DNA of 64,000 nucleotides. It comes from Gilvimarinus sp. 2_MG-2023 (GTDB taxonomy: Bacteria; Pseudomonadota; Gammaproteobacteria; Pseudomonadales; Cellvibrionaceae). Below, piece by piece: positions 27,667 through 36,657 of the stretch (position 1 is its first letter; each line of letters begins with the position of its first letter). The DNA is taken from positions 27,791-91,790 of the forward strand of contig NZ_JAUOQM010000012.1 of assembly GCF_030547685.1 (NCBI RefSeq). The letters are read 5' to 3'. The translations under genes and the position numbers were made by a program. A model generated the notes under the pieces. It saw nothing but the letters and a program-made list of their open reading frames with translations, made no database searches and was not told the origin of the DNA.

Positions 27667-28593
27667 TTACAATTTCCCCATCGCTTTAATATGCGCTACT
27701 GCGCTGCGCCCTAATGCGGGTAGGTCGTAGCCGCCTTCCAGCATGGAGACTATGCCAAGGCAGAAGTCGTGATTATCCACATAGGCGCGCAATTCGGTGG
27801 TGACCCAGGCGTAGTCGGCTTCGGTTAGGCTGACGGAGGACATGTCGTCCAGCAGGTGGCCGTCAAAGCCGGCAGAAATCAATAATAGCTGCGGTTGAAA
27901 TTGCTCCAGCGCGGGTAGCCAATAATGTTTTACCGCCTGGCGGAAGTCTTCACCTTTGGCGGTAGCGGCTAAGGGGGCGTTGACGATATGGCCGGGCTGG
28001 TTGATAAGTTCGGTGTTGGGGTAAAAGGGGTGCTGGAAGGTGGAGCAAAACAGAACGCGGGGTTCCTGTAAAAAAATATCCAGTGTGCCGTTGCCTTGGT
28101 GGACGTCAAAATCCAAAATAGCAACTCGCTCCAGCCCATGGTGGTCCAGTGCGTATTGAGCGGCCACGGCGATGTTGTTGTAAATACAAAAACCCATAGC
28201 GCGGTGGCGCTCGGCGTGGTGCCCCGGCGGGCGTACATTGCAAAATACGCCCTTGGCTTTTCCGGTAAGTACAAGGTCGACCGCCTGCACGCCACTGCCT
28301 GCCGCGTGGCGGGCCGCTAGCAGTGTTTTAGGGCTCATCCAGACATCGTTATCAAATACCCGAATACCGTTTGAGGGCGGCAATGACTTGAGTGAGGCCA
28401 AGTAGTCGGCATCGTGTACGGCTTGCAATTGAGCGTCCGTGACTTCTTGCGCATCCCGCTCATTCACCACAAAATCCAGCCCACTGGCAATCATTTGGTT
28501 GCGAATAGCGTCTATCCGTTCGGGGCACTCGGGGTGACCTTCGGGGGCCAAGTGTTGCTGGCAGCTGGGGTGGCTAATGATTACAACGGTCAT
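27667..28593 (-). CDS. Histone-deacetylase-family amidohydrolase
   Basis: 308 residues, class II HDAC/acetylpolyamine-amidohydrolase-like. The zinc site and charge relay are intact: NVRPPGHHAERHRAMGFC, DFDVHQGNGTLD (metal ligands Asp and His), SAGFDGHLLDD (third ligand Asp) and LEGGYDLPALGRS. It opens HPSCQQHLAPEGHPECPERI, as in the bacterial enzymes, which deacetylate lysine, polyamines or other acetamides in the cytoplasm. The start has no strong ribosome-binding site. A Pat-type protein acetyltransferase is 4.5 kb away and a GNAT gene adjoins, but no functional link can be inferred from that. Confidence 0.93.
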   Translation of the reverse strand: MTVVIISHPSCQQHLAPEGHPECPERIDAIRNQMIASGLDFVVNERDAQEVTDAQLQAVHDADYLASLKSLPPSNGIRVFDNDVWMSPKTLLAARHAAGSGVQAVDLVLTGKAKGVFCNVRPPGHHAERHRAMGFCIYNNIAVAAQYALDHHGLERVAILDFDVHQGNGTLDIFLQEPRVLFCSTFQHPFYPNTELINQPGHIVNAPLAATAKGEDFRQAVKHYWLPALEQFQPQLLLISAGFDGHLLDDMSSVSLTEADYAWVTTELRAYVDNHDFCLGIVSMLEGGYDLPALGRSAVAHIKAMGKL

Positions 28594-28629
28594 AAGTTAT
28601 TATTGTCGGCTATAGGTATTTATTTTGGG

Positions 28630-29835
28630 TTACAGTTTCAATTTAACACCCATTTTACTCATAATGGCGGCTATCCACATTATCACAAGGGCAAAAAAGG
28701 CGGACCAGAAAATACCGGCGGGGCCACTGTCAAAAATTGCGGGGCGGTAATTTATACCCGCCAGTTCAACCGCTGCCAGCAATATAAAGGGAAGTATATA
28801 AACCAACAGTGGGTTGGCTGCCGCCGGGGCGAAGAATTGGCACCAGCGGGTATGTTTTTTGACTTCGACGATATAGTGAGTAACCGTAAAAATCAGGGTG
28901 CAGAAAAAAATACTAAACAGCGCCCAGGTCGGGGTCGCCCATATTTTTGAAATCGGGCTCACGGGCCAGATGGCGAGGGCCGCTATACCACTGCACAGTA
29001 TAAGCATCATGACATAGCCCCGACGATGAGTCACTAGCGCGTTGTGGTAAAAAAGCGTGGCCAGTATTGCCCCCGCTAAAACGATGGCGGTGTGGGTATT
29101 GTTGCGGTTATTTTCTACCAATAATTGTAAGGCCGAGCCTTCAAATTCCCGGGTGCCATTGAGTAATAAATAAAGGCCTAAAAAGCCCAGGGCAGCCAGC
29201 GTTAAAAAGGCGATTTGAGCGTGGGCTTTGTCGATTTGCAGCGCGCCTAAGTAGACGATACCTGCCATTAGGTAGGCCCAGCCGATCAGCCCTAAAATAC
29301 CCCACCATTGGGTCGTCATGCCCGTGTTGGCTTTGCCTTGATATAAATACCAAAGGGTGACCAGTAGCGCGGCGCCGAGTGTGCGTAACCCTATAGGGAT
29401 GACAGCAGGCCAGTGGCTCGGGTATTGGCACCAGAGCAACAGCACCGCGCCGTACATCAGCAGGGTCCATAAATGAATAGCAATAGGCATGGTGTAGGGG
29501 TCATACCCACTTAGGGTATTCACCATAAACACACCGATAATAATAAGGCTAATGCTGCGCAGGGCAATATGACCAAACAGTTGGCGCAGGCTGTCGCCTT
29601 TGTGCAAACGGGCCGCACAGGCAAAAGGAATCGACATGCCGACAATAAACAAGAAGGCGGGAAACACCAAATCTACAAAAGTCATGCCGTTGGCATCGGC
29701 GGCGAGATGTTTCATCCAGCCGGGGATGTCGGCAATGCCGGCCAGCTCGTTGACAAACACCATGGTTAAAATAGTGATACCGCGAAAAACATCGATCGCC
29801 AGTACGCGTTTGGCGGCAAGATCAGGTTGTTTCAT
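28630..29835 (-). CDS. nagX: NagX-like transmembrane acyltransferase (DUF5009/HGSNAT-like)
   Basis: A 401-residue multispanning inner-membrane protein of the family related to heparan-alpha-glucosaminide N-acetyltransferase. The signature is RVLAIDVFRGITILTMVFVNE at the N-terminus, then MTFVDLVFPAFLFIVGMSIPFA, and about ten further helices. The ATG at 29835 has AGGAA upstream and places RVLAIDVFRG near residue 10; a longer frame is less likely. It is the third gene of nagA-nagB-nagX. In marine bacteria NagX is tied by gene context to GlcNAc/chitin use, with a proposed role in inner-membrane handling of GlcNAc or chitobiose. The mechanism is unproven. Confidence 0.85.
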   Translation of the reverse strand: MKQPDLAAKRVLAIDVFRGITILTMVFVNELAGIADIPGWMKHLAADANGMTFVDLVFPAFLFIVGMSIPFACAARLHKGDSLRQLFGHIALRSISLIIIGVFMVNTLSGYDPYTMPIAIHLWTLLMYGAVLLLWCQYPSHWPAVIPIGLRTLGAALLVTLWYLYQGKANTGMTTQWWGILGLIGWAYLMAGIVYLGALQIDKAHAQIAFLTLAALGFLGLYLLLNGTREFEGSALQLLVENNRNNTHTAIVLAGAILATLFYHNALVTHRRGYVMMLILCSGIAALAIWPVSPISKIWATPTWALFSIFFCTLIFTVTHYIVEVKKHTRWCQFFAPAAANPLLVYILPFILLAAVELAGINYRPAIFDSGPAGIFWSAFFALVIMWIAAIMSKMGVKLKL

Positions 29836-29893
29836 TATTATTCCTGTTATAGCGTTTTTTCGGGCCCGCGCCATGCGCGGGCCGCGGTGGGCT

Positions 29894-30685
29894 TTACAGG
29901 CCCAGGCGTTCTTCCAGCTTTTGGTTTTCGACTTCGATGTGTTTGTAAAAGGCCTTGTCTTTTAATTTGGAGGCGGCGCCTTCGTCGACAATAATAATGG
30001 CATCTTTGTGCATTTGCAGGGCAGACGCGGGGCAGGCGGCGGTGAGTGGGCCTTCCACGGTCGCGGCAATAGCCTCTGCCTTGGCTTCGCCCGTGGCCAG
30101 TAACACCACTTTCTTGGATTCCAAAATCGTCCCGATACCCATGGTAATGGACAGATGTGGTTGGTATTCATCGTCTTTAAAAAAGCGTGAATTATCGTTA
30201 ATGGTATCCATGGTTAGCGTTTTCACACGGGTGCGTGAAGCCAGAGAGCTGGACGGCTCGTTAAAGCCAATATGGCCATTGCGCCCGATACCCAAGAGTT
30301 GAATGTCGATACCACCGGCGTTGCTGATGTCGTTTTCGTAATCGATACACGCGGCAATAGGGTCGTCGGCGTTGCCGGGCGGAACCTGCGTATTGCTTTT
30401 GTCGATATCGACATGGTCAAACAAGTGCTCATTCATAAAATGGCGATAGCTTTGTGGGTGCTCGCCATCCAGCCCTAAGTATTCGTCTAAGTTAAAGCTG
30501 GTTGCCTTGGCAAAAGACAGTTCATTGGCTTTATTTAAAGCAATCAGTTCTTTGTAAAGAGCAACAGGCGTGGAGCCGGTGGCTAAACCCAGAACCGAGT
30601 TGGGTTTTTTCTGCAGTTGTTTTTTAAAAATATTGGCGCCGTAGGCGGCAACCGATGCGGCGTCTTCTAAGATGATAACTTTCAT
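29894..30685 (-). CDS. nagB: Glucosamine-6-phosphate deaminase
   Basis: 263 residues, E. coli NagB length. Converts GlcN-6-P to fructose-6-P and ammonia. Motifs are [18 protein letters not shown] (phosphate loop), [29 protein letters not shown] (active site Asp) and [25 protein letters not shown] with the catalytic His. GGAG lies five bases before the ATG. It sits 15 bases downstream of nagA, so the two are co-transcribed, and 58 bases before nagX. Confidence 0.97.
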   Translation of the reverse strand: MKVIILEDAASVAAYGANIFKKQLQKKPNSVLGLATGSTPVALYKELIALNKANELSFAKATSFNLDEYLGLDGEHPQSYRHFMNEHLFDHVDIDKSNTQVPPGNADDPIAACIDYENDISNAGGIDIQLLGIGRNGHIGFNEPSSSLASRTRVKTLTMDTINDNSRFFKDDEYQPHLSITMGIGTILESKKVVLLATGEAKAEAIAATVEGPLTAACPASALQMHKDAIIIVDEGAASKLKDKAFYKHIEVENQKLEERLGL

Positions 30686-30700
30686 GATTGCTCCGGCAAA

Positions 30701-31852
30701 TCAGTGTTGTTGGTAGTCACCGGCCACCCAGGTAGCCGTAACGTTAAAGTCGTCGGTAAAGTGCACTAAATCTGCTCGGTAGTGCGGATCTATGCGGCCC
30801 AGTGTTTGATTGAGTTTCATATATTCAGCGGGGTACAAAGAGGCCATCCGCAAGCTTTCACTTAAGGAAATGCCAACATCGCGATGGGCAATACGCACCG
30901 CATCGATCATGCCGATGGCACTGCCAGCCAGCCGGCCTTCGGCGTTTACCAGAGCGCCGTTGTGCTCGAAAATCTCTTCGCCGTAAATGGTGAACGATTT
31001 TTGTTCGCTGCCTACCGTGGACATTGCATCGGTCACCAGGTATAGCTTGCCTAAGGGCTTGGCGTTGAGGGCGACTCTGACCGAACCGGGGTGTACATGG
31101 TGGTTGTCGCAAATAATGCCGCACCATGTGGTGTCGCTTTCGAGTGCTGCCCCCACCACGCCGGGTTCGCGCCCGCTTTGTGGGCGCATTGCGTTAAATA
31201 AGTGGGTAAAGCCCGTTAAGCCGTCAGCAATGGCCGCTACCACGTCTTCGTAATGGGCATTGGTATGGCCGGCGGCGACGAAGATGCCCGCCTGACACAG
31301 CTGTCTCACTTGGCCGCTGGCGGCGTGCTCGGGGGCCAGGGTGAGCATTACTTTGAATCCCTCAATGGCGGTCAGCCATTGCATATCTTCCTGCTCGATA
31401 CCGCGGATGTACTTGGCGTTGTGCGCACCGCGCTTGTCCATATCGAAAAAAGGACCTTCAATATGAATCCCTAAAATACCATTCATGCCCGCGTTGATGG
31501 CGTCGGATACGGCTTTCACTCCGGCCTGATGATTGGGGCGTGTATCGCTGATAAGTGTAGGGAGCATACTGGTAGTACCGGTAGGGCGGTGACCGTCTAG
31601 CATGGTTTGCAGGGCGCTGACGCTGGGGTCATTGGTGAAAAATGCACCGCCACCGCCATTGACTTGTAGGTCAATAAAGCCGGGGGCGAGAATGCCACCT
31701 GCAAGGGGGATGATCTCCGCATCAGGATACTGACGGACAACGTTGTCATTTTCGGGTAATGAAATAACCTCAGTGCCTTCGATAACCACAGCCCGATTGT
31801 CGAGAAATTGATCACCGGTAAATATACGCGCGCCCACAAGAGCTTGTTTCAT
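30701..31852 (-). CDS. nagA: N-acetylglucosamine-6-phosphate deacetylase
   Basis: 383 residues. Removes the acetyl group from GlcNAc-6-P, feeding NagB. Motifs are GFIDLQVNGGGGAFF (metal site start), GIHIEGPFFDMDKRGAHN (Glu ligand), VAAGHTNAHYEDV and GFTHLFNAMRPQSGREPG (His ligands), and YLVTDAMSTVGS (catalytic Asp). First gene of the nagA-nagB-nagX operon. A good promoter is visible 54 bases upstream. Kinase and transporter genes for GlcNAc are not in this window. Confidence 0.97.
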   Translation of the reverse strand: MKQALVGARIFTGDQFLDNRAVVIEGTEVISLPENDNVVRQYPDAEIIPLAGGILAPGFIDLQVNGGGGAFFTNDPSVSALQTMLDGHRPTGTTSMLPTLISDTRPNHQAGVKAVSDAINAGMNGILGIHIEGPFFDMDKRGAHNAKYIRGIEQEDMQWLTAIEGFKVMLTLAPEHAASGQVRQLCQAGIFVAAGHTNAHYEDVVAAIADGLTGFTHLFNAMRPQSGREPGVVGAALESDTTWCGIICDNHHVHPGSVRVALNAKPLGKLYLVTDAMSTVGSEQKSFTIYGEEIFEHNGALVNAEGRLAGSAIGMIDAVRIAHRDVGISLSESLRMASLYPAEYMKLNQTLGRIDPHYRADLVHFTDDFNVTATWVAGDYQQH

Positions 31853-31905
31853 GTCACTTTAACCTGCGATAGTCATAAGATAGGCCGCAGCCCAATATCG
31901 TTCTT

Positions 31906-31934
31906 ATTATCGACCGGAATTGGGCATTTTGCAA
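31906..31934 (-). promoter_or_regulatory. Sigma-70 promoter of the nag operon
   Basis: On the minus strand TTGCAA (31934-31929) and GATAAT (31911-31906) are separated by exactly 17 bases. Transcription would begin near 31898, giving a leader of about 45 bases before nagA. Confidence 0.65.
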
Positions 31935-32008
31935 TCACTGAGCACCATTACGGTGATTGACGAGGGTTTTCAGCCATACTTAATCATCCATGGCCAGTGT
32001 GGTACCAC
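31932..32008. promoter_or_regulatory. Two inverted repeats upstream of the nag promoter
   Basis: CAATCAC at 31932-31938 and GTGATTG at 31953-31959 are perfect inverted copies, with the first touching the -35. GTGGTACCAC at 31999-32008 is a perfect 10-base palindrome further upstream. Either could bind a nag regulator. The second recalls the TGGT/ACCA halves of GntR-family NagR/DasR sites but with tighter spacing. No regulator gene is nearby. Confidence 0.4.
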
Positions 32009-32047
32009 TGTAACGTTTATGCGTTCGGCGACCGTTAGCTAAGGCGT

Positions 32048-32083
32048 AAAAAACCAAAAGCCCGCTAATAAGCGGGCTTTTGG
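32048..32083 (-). terminator. Rho-independent terminator after uspE
   Basis: A 13-base perfect stem, CCAAAAGCCCGCT at 32054-32066 with AGCGGGCTTTTGG at 32071-32083, loop AATA. On the minus strand it is followed by six T (32053-32048). It lies 21 bases past the uspE stop. Confidence 0.85.
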
Positions 32084-32104
32084 GGGGTGATTTAACGCCT
32101 ATCA

Positions 32105-32923
32105 TTAGCCGTGGTTAATCACCATTACATCGGTATCGAGTGCGTCAATTAGGCGCTCGGAAGTGTTGCCCCGGCGGGTTTTGGTCATACCGTTTTGGCC
32201 TAAGGTACCCATAATCACCAAATCGGCATTGATGTTTTCCGCAATCTTAGAAACCACATCGGAGGTGTAGCCGTGGTCGACATGAATTCGATCGGTGTCT
32301 ACGCCGGTTTCTTTCGCGAGTCGGCCGCGATCGGGGTAGTTCATGGAGTCCATGTAACCGTTAACTACATGCATATCTGCGTTGTAAACACCGCAGATAT
32401 TGCGCGCCGTTTCCAGAATTTTCTCGTTCAATTCAATTTGAACATTGCGAGTGGCCTGGAAGTTGACGGCGGCCAACACGGTTTTGCGTTCTTCGTGCGC
32501 GCCCGGGCGAATCAGAACCACTGGGCAGGAGGCGCCTTTAAGCAGTTCCCACTTGGATTCGGTAAACAGAAAACGTCGGTTGGCAGTTTTGGCGTGCACC
32601 GGCAAGTAAATCAGGTCAGCATTGGCTCGTTTGGCCGCTTGCATGATGGACTCTTGCCACTCAGATGACCAAGAAACTTCAATTAAATGCTCCACACCCG
32701 CATCGTTAAGCGTGCTGCGGATTTGTTCGTCAAACCAGCTTTGATCGCGAACCAGATTGGCATTGTAAGCGCGGGTGTCGACGGCATCGCCATCAACAGC
32801 GACAAAGACGTGGACGAAAGGCTTTACTTTCTGTAATTGCGACGTGCGTTTGACCCGCTCTAGCGCGACGTGTTGTTCGTCGTTTGGGTCCACAACAACA
32901 AACATCTTCTGCTGCTTGGGCAT
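32105..32923 (-). CDS. uspE: Tandem universal stress protein, UspE-like
   Basis: A 272-residue cytoplasmic protein with two Usp domains. The first (about 1-135) has lost an obvious ATP loop but keeps ADLIYLPVHAK. The second (about 145-270) has KTVLAAVNFQATRNVQIELNEKILETA and the fold-specific ADLVIMGTLGQNGMTKTRRGNTSERLIDALDTDVMVI, with the G-x2-G-x9-G(S/T)-like phosphate loop. Somewhat shorter than E. coli UspE (about 316). Usp proteins accumulate in starvation and oxidative stress. AGGAG precedes the ATG by five bases. Confidence 0.88.
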   Translation of the reverse strand: MPKQQKMFVVVDPNDEQHVALERVKRTSQLQKVKPFVHVFVAVDGDAVDTRAYNANLVRDQSWFDEQIRSTLNDAGVEHLIEVSWSSEWQESIMQAAKRANADLIYLPVHAKTANRRFLFTESKWELLKGASCPVVLIRPGAHEERKTVLAAVNFQATRNVQIELNEKILETARNICGVYNADMHVVNGYMDSMNYPDRGRLAKETGVDTDRIHVDHGYTSDVVSKIAENINADLVIMGTLGQNGMTKTRRGNTSERLIDALDTDVMVINHG

Positions 32924-33200
32924 GGATTCTCCTAAGTATTCTCGGTGGTAACGGTAAGCCTGTGGGGCTTGCCGGTTTAGCGTTCACCGGGGCAAAAATA
33001 TTAGCATTTTGTAGCCCCGGAGCCTGTTATAAGGCGGTCAGCCAAGTGCAGCTATCAGTCTGTGCTTGGGCAATAGCTGTGACTTGGCCAGATCATTTCC
33101 GCTTCAAACCTAAGCATATCAACTTGCTCGGCTCCTTGGTAGCAGAGAAAGTCTCACTAGGGGGTACAATAGCGCTTTTGTACACAATTAAGAGGTAAAT

Positions 33201-33674
33201 ATGACTCAGCTTACAAGCATCGGCTTTGATGACCTGGCGATTGATCAAACCGCGAGCTATAGCAAAACGTTGACCGAGGCCGATCTGGTATTGTTTGCGG
33301 CCACCAGTGGCGATGTCAATCCGGTTCACCTGGACGCCGAGTTTGCGGCCGGTACGGTGTTTGGCGAAAGAATTGGCCACGGTATGTGGTTGGGGGCATT
33401 GGTATCGGCTGCAATTGCCACGCAATTACCGGGCCCAGGCTCAGTCTACCGGAGCCAATCCCTGCAATTTAAGCAACCCGTAAAGCTTGGCGATACCGCC
33501 ACGGTGACCTTAACCGTTACCGGCCTAAAGGCTCGCATGAAATTGGTGACCTTAGCGTGCAGCGTGACAAATCAGAATGGAGTGGTTTTGGCCAAGGGGG
33601 AGGCCGATGTGATTGCGCCGGCTGCGGGCGGAACCTTGCAGGCGCCAGATTTACCCGCCATCACGATCGACTGA
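33201..33674 (+). CDS. MaoC-like (R)-specific enoyl-CoA hydratase
   Basis: 157 residues, single hot-dog domain. Catalytic Asp38 and His43 lie in the hydratase-2 motif ATSGDVNPVHLD, followed by FGERIGHGMWLGALVSAAIATQLPGPG. PhaJ-type enzymes hydrate trans-2-enoyl-CoA to (R)-3-hydroxyacyl-CoA, linking beta-oxidation to polyhydroxyalkanoate; closely related domains occur in phosphate acyltransferase fusions, so the substrate is open. GAGG precedes the ATG. TACAAT at 33165-33170 may be its -10. It stands alone, converging with rnt. Confidence 0.9.
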   Translation: MTQLTSIGFDDLAIDQTASYSKTLTEADLVLFAATSGDVNPVHLDAEFAAGTVFGERIGHGMWLGALVSAAIATQLPGPGSVYRSQSLQFKQPVKLGDTATVTLTVTGLKARMKLVTLACSVTNQNGVVLAKGEADVIAPAAGGTLQAPDLPAITID

Positions 33675-33685
33675 GCAGGGCCAGC

Positions 33686-34339
33686 TTACAGTGGCGGCGG
33701 CCAGCCGCCCAGGTTGTGCCAACGATTGACAATGTTGCAGAACAGCTCGGCGGTTTTTTCGGCGTCGTAGGCGGCACTGTGAGCGGCGCTGTTGGAAAAT
33801 TCGATACCGGCTAATTGGCAGGTTTTGGCTAATACGGTGTGGCCGTAAGCCAGGCCGGAAAGCGTAGCTGTATCGAAACAAGAAAACGGGTGAAAGGGAT
33901 TGCGTTTAATATCGCAGCGCTCAATGGCCGCATTGACAAACCCCAGGTCAAAGTGGGCGTTGTGGCCCACCATCACGGCGCGGGTACAGCCTTGCTGGCG
34001 TACAGCGCGGCGAATGCCCTGCAATAGCTCGGTCATTGCCATCTCTTCCGGAATCGCTAGTCGTGTTTCGCTGTCGAGATCGATTCCGGTAAAATCCAGT
34101 GCCGACTGTTCAATGTTGGCCCCCTCAAACGGGTCGACATGAAACTCCAGGGTCTGTTCGGGAATAATCAGGCCGTTGCTGTCCATGGTCAGAGTTACCG
34201 CTGCTACCTCTAGCAGGGCGTCCCGGGCGCAGTTAAAACCGCCGGTTTCAACGTCAACCACCACCGGCAAAAAACCGCGAAAGCGTTGCGCCATGGGGGA
34301 TGCGTTATCTTTTTCAAACTCCGGAGGGCTTGGCTTCAC
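33686..34339 (-). CDS. rnt: Ribonuclease T
   Basis: 217 residues. A DEDDh 3'-5' exoribonuclease that trims tRNA and other stable RNA 3' ends. The acidic residues are visible: VVVDVETGGF (Asp, Glu), GHNAHFDLGF (Asp), and HSAAYDAEKTAELF (His, Asp), plus the RNase T feature CFDTATLSGLAYG. The start is a GTG with AAGGA six bases upstream; an ATG 45 bases inside lacks this. It lies nine bases downstream of pyrC, the same pairing as in Pseudomonas. Confidence 0.96.
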   Translation of the reverse strand: MKPSPPEFEKDNASPMAQRFRGFLPVVVDVETGGFNCARDALLEVAAVTLTMDSNGLIIPEQTLEFHVDPFEGANIEQSALDFTGIDLDSETRLAIPEEMAMTELLQGIRRAVRQQGCTRAVMVGHNAHFDLGFVNAAIERCDIKRNPFHPFSCFDTATLSGLAYGHTVLAKTCQLAGIEFSNSAAHSAAYDAEKTAELFCNIVNRWHNLGGWPPPL

Positions 34340-34348
34340 GATAGATCC

Positions 34349-35389
34349 TTAAGCGATAGTCGCCAGTTTCCAATTGAGGGTTTCTCCCGCACACAGAGGG
34401 ACAATGGTTTCATCGAGATAGGGCAGTGTTTGCGGCAATTGCCAGCTCCCGCGGGTCAGCGTTATGGTGTCTGTGTTGCGCGCCAGACCGTAGAAGTCCG
34501 GCCCAAAATGACTGGCAAAAGCTTCTAGTTTATCCAGTGCTCCGGCCCGATCAAAGGCTTCGGCGTAGAGTTCAATAGCGCTGTAGGCGGTGTAGCTACC
34601 GGCACAGCCACAAGCGGCTTCTTTTTTGTTTTTAGTGTGCGGTGCAGAATCCGTTCCCAAAAAGAACTTGGGATTGCCACTGGTGGCGGCTGCCACCAGT
34701 GCGTCTTGGTGGGTCATGCGCTTGAGAATCGGCAGGCAATAGTAATGCGGCTTAATCCCCCCCACCAGCATATGGTTGCGGTTGTACAACAGGTGATGAG
34801 CGGTAATCGTGGCCGCTACATTAGCATTGGCCGATCTAACGAAGTCGGCGGCATCGGCGGTGGTGATATGTTCCAGTACGATTTTTAAATCGGGGAAGTC
34901 ACTGACCACGGGGCCCAAAATGGTGTCGAGAAACACCTTCTCCCGATCGAAAATATCAATCGCGCTATCGGTGACTTCACCGTGTACTAAAAACAGAATG
35001 CCTTCGCGCTGCATGGCCTCCAGTACCGGGTAAATATTGTTGATATCTGTGACGCCCGAGTCGGAGTTGGTGGTAGCGCCGGCGGGGTAGAGTTTACAGG
35101 CCACTACTCCGGCGGCTTTGGCGGCTACGATATCTTCCGGCTGGGTATTGTCGGTTAGATAGAGCACCATAAGGGGTTCAAACTGAGCCTGTGCGGGAGT
35201 GGCGGCTTTGATACGCTCACGATAAGCCGAGGCCTCATTGGCATTGGTGACCGGGGGTACCAGATTGGGCATGACGATGCTGCGGGCAAATTGCCGGGCG
35301 GCATCGGGTACCGTGCGGGCGAGAGAGTCACCATCTCGCAGGTGAATATGCCAATCGTCGGGCCGAATCAGGGTAATTTTGTTTGTCAT
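34349..35389 (-). CDS. pyrC: Dihydroorotase (class II, E. coli type)
   Basis: 346 residues. Zinc amidohydrolase closing carbamoyl-aspartate to dihydroorotate in pyrimidine synthesis. Metal ligands are seen in [11 protein letters not shown], the carboxylated Lys in [16 protein letters not shown], His in LVHGEVTD and LEHITT, and Asp in [20 protein letters not shown]. The ATG at 35389 gives the family N-terminus [15 protein letters not shown]; the frame runs 42 bases further upstream but that part is not conserved. Divergent from motY and co-oriented with rnt. Confidence 0.97.
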   Translation of the reverse strand: MTNKITLIRPDDWHIHLRDGDSLARTVPDAARQFARSIVMPNLVPPVTNANEASAYRERIKAATPAQAQFEPLMVLYLTDNTQPEDIVAAKAAGVVACKLYPAGATTNSDSGVTDINNIYPVLEAMQREGILFLVHGEVTDSAIDIFDREKVFLDTILGPVVSDFPDLKIVLEHITTADAADFVRSANANVAATITAHHLLYNRNHMLVGGIKPHYYCLPILKRMTHQDALVAAATSGNPKFFLGTDSAPHTKNKKEAACGCAGSYTAYSAIELYAEAFDRAGALDKLEAFASHFGPDFYGLARNTDTITLTRGSWQLPQTLPYLDETIVPLCAGETLNWKLATIA

Positions 35390-35523
35390 ACCAATGCACA
35401 CAGGGAAGTTTAAAGCCGTGCATCCTAGCAAAAATGGGGCTAAAGCGCAGCAGGATTAGGCCGATAACCCCTGTGATCTCTCTCGGGATCGTCACAAATG
35501 ACTAAATCGTTGGAGCCGCACGG

Positions 35524-36420
35524 GTGAAAATACGCGTTATTGACATAGGGTTGGGATTGCTGGGCTGGTTGGTTGTGGCGCCGAGTTTCGCTGCCACCTA
35601 CGCAGGCTCTATGGAAAACACTCAGTGGCAGGTCGATGCAAGTGTCTTTGCCTGCCAGATGCGCCAAGATATTCCCCTGCTGGGGGAGGCCGTCTTTATG
35701 CGCCGGGCCGGCGAGACTCAGCGTTTTTCGCTGACCGAGCTTAACCGCCAATTAAAACCGGGCCAGGCCGAGTTGTTTTCTCTGGCTCCGCGCTGGCGCA
35801 GTGTTGGCGAACACTATTCGATGCGTGAATTATCGGTGGGCGATACCGATTCGGTCAGCCTGGATTGGCGAGACTCACAACAGTTATTGCAAGAGCTGAT
35901 AGAGGGGCGGCAACTGCTGTTGCGTGGCGACAGTTGGTACGAGTCGAGCGATGTGGTGGATGTGATTATTGAGCCGATACGCATTCGTCAGGCGCTGGCG
36001 GAGTACCAAACGTGTTTATCCGGCTTGCTGCCTGTCAATTACGACCAGGTGCGCCGCACATCCATTCTCTTTCCTGGCGGTACGGATGAGTTTGACGATA
36101 GCGAGCAGCAAACGCTCGACAATCTGGCTCGCTATGTTTTAGCCGACCCCTATATCACCGCACTGGTGATTGATGGCCATGCCGATGGCGCCGGGCTTCG
36201 TGCCGATAACTTGGTTCTGTCGCAAAAGCGTGCGGAATATGTGGTGAATTATTTAATCGAGCGCGGTGTACCAGAGGGGTTAATCGAAGTGCGGTGGCAC
36301 GGAGAGCGCTACCCCATTGCCTCCAATCGAAGCGCTGCAGGGCGGGCGCAAAATAGGCGCGTCACCGTGCGCGTTGATCGTTTCGAACCGGATCCGGAAG
36401 CGCTTGCCCGAGCCAACTAA
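35524..36420 (+). CDS. motY: MotY-like sodium-motor T-ring protein, OmpA family
   Basis: 298 residues, GTG start with GGAG upstream. A signal peptide (about 1-24, ends SFAA) is followed by the MotY N-terminal domain (about 25-165: YAGSMENTQWQVDASVFACQM, with a cysteine pair) and a C-terminal peptidoglycan-binding OmpA domain (about 175-290: ILFPGGTDEFDDSEQQ, VIDGHADGAGLRADNLVLSQKRAEYV, NRSAAGRAQNRRVTVRV). MotY stabilises stators of polar, sodium-driven flagella. The order rnt-pyrC-motY (divergent) is as in Pseudomonas, which supports the name over a generic OmpA protein. Confidence 0.9.
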   Translation: MKIRVIDIGLGLLGWLVVAPSFAATYAGSMENTQWQVDASVFACQMRQDIPLLGEAVFMRRAGETQRFSLTELNRQLKPGQAELFSLAPRWRSVGEHYSMRELSVGDTDSVSLDWRDSQQLLQELIEGRQLLLRGDSWYESSDVVDVIIEPIRIRQALAEYQTCLSGLLPVNYDQVRRTSILFPGGTDEFDDSEQQTLDNLARYVLADPYITALVIDGHADGAGLRADNLVLSQKRAEYVVNYLIERGVPEGLIEVRWHGERYPIASNRSAAGRAQNRRVTVRVDRFEPDPEALARAN

Positions 36421-36562
36421 CCTTTGTGAGAGATATGTGAATCGCGCACGCTCGACGGTTTAATGCTGCCGTCTACTTGCATTGGAATTGGTGCCGAGCC
36501 CCGTTGCCTGCAAGTGCAAATCCCTTTCGTTTTATTCATTGCGTAAAAATATATTAAGCTTC

Positions 36563-36590
36563 GGAATTTTCCTCTAGTGCGTTGGTCAAA
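36563..36590 (+). promoter_or_regulatory. Sigma-E (RpoE/AlgU)-type promoter in front of mucD
   Basis: GGAATTT at 36563-36569 and TCAAA at 36586-36590 are separated by 16 bases, against the RpoE pattern GGAACTT-N16-TCAAA/TCTGA. It lies about 70 bases before the mucD start, with a hairpin (CCTCGGC/GCCGAAGG, 36609-36628) in the leader. Confidence 0.6.
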
Positions 36591-36657
36591 ACCCTCGATA
36601 TTGACGCCCTCGGCTGTTGCCGAAGGGTAGGGTCCAATCTATAGAGGTAGTGATTGC

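Noticed and set aside
28414..28950. 178-codon plus-strand frame opposite the HDAC and NagX genes
   Set aside because: It is antisense to two well-supported genes and shows no recognisable domain.
31999..32008. GTGGTACCAC as a DasR/NagR operator
   Set aside because: The DasR-type site needs about four more central bases between TGGT and ACCA; kept only as an unassigned palindrome.
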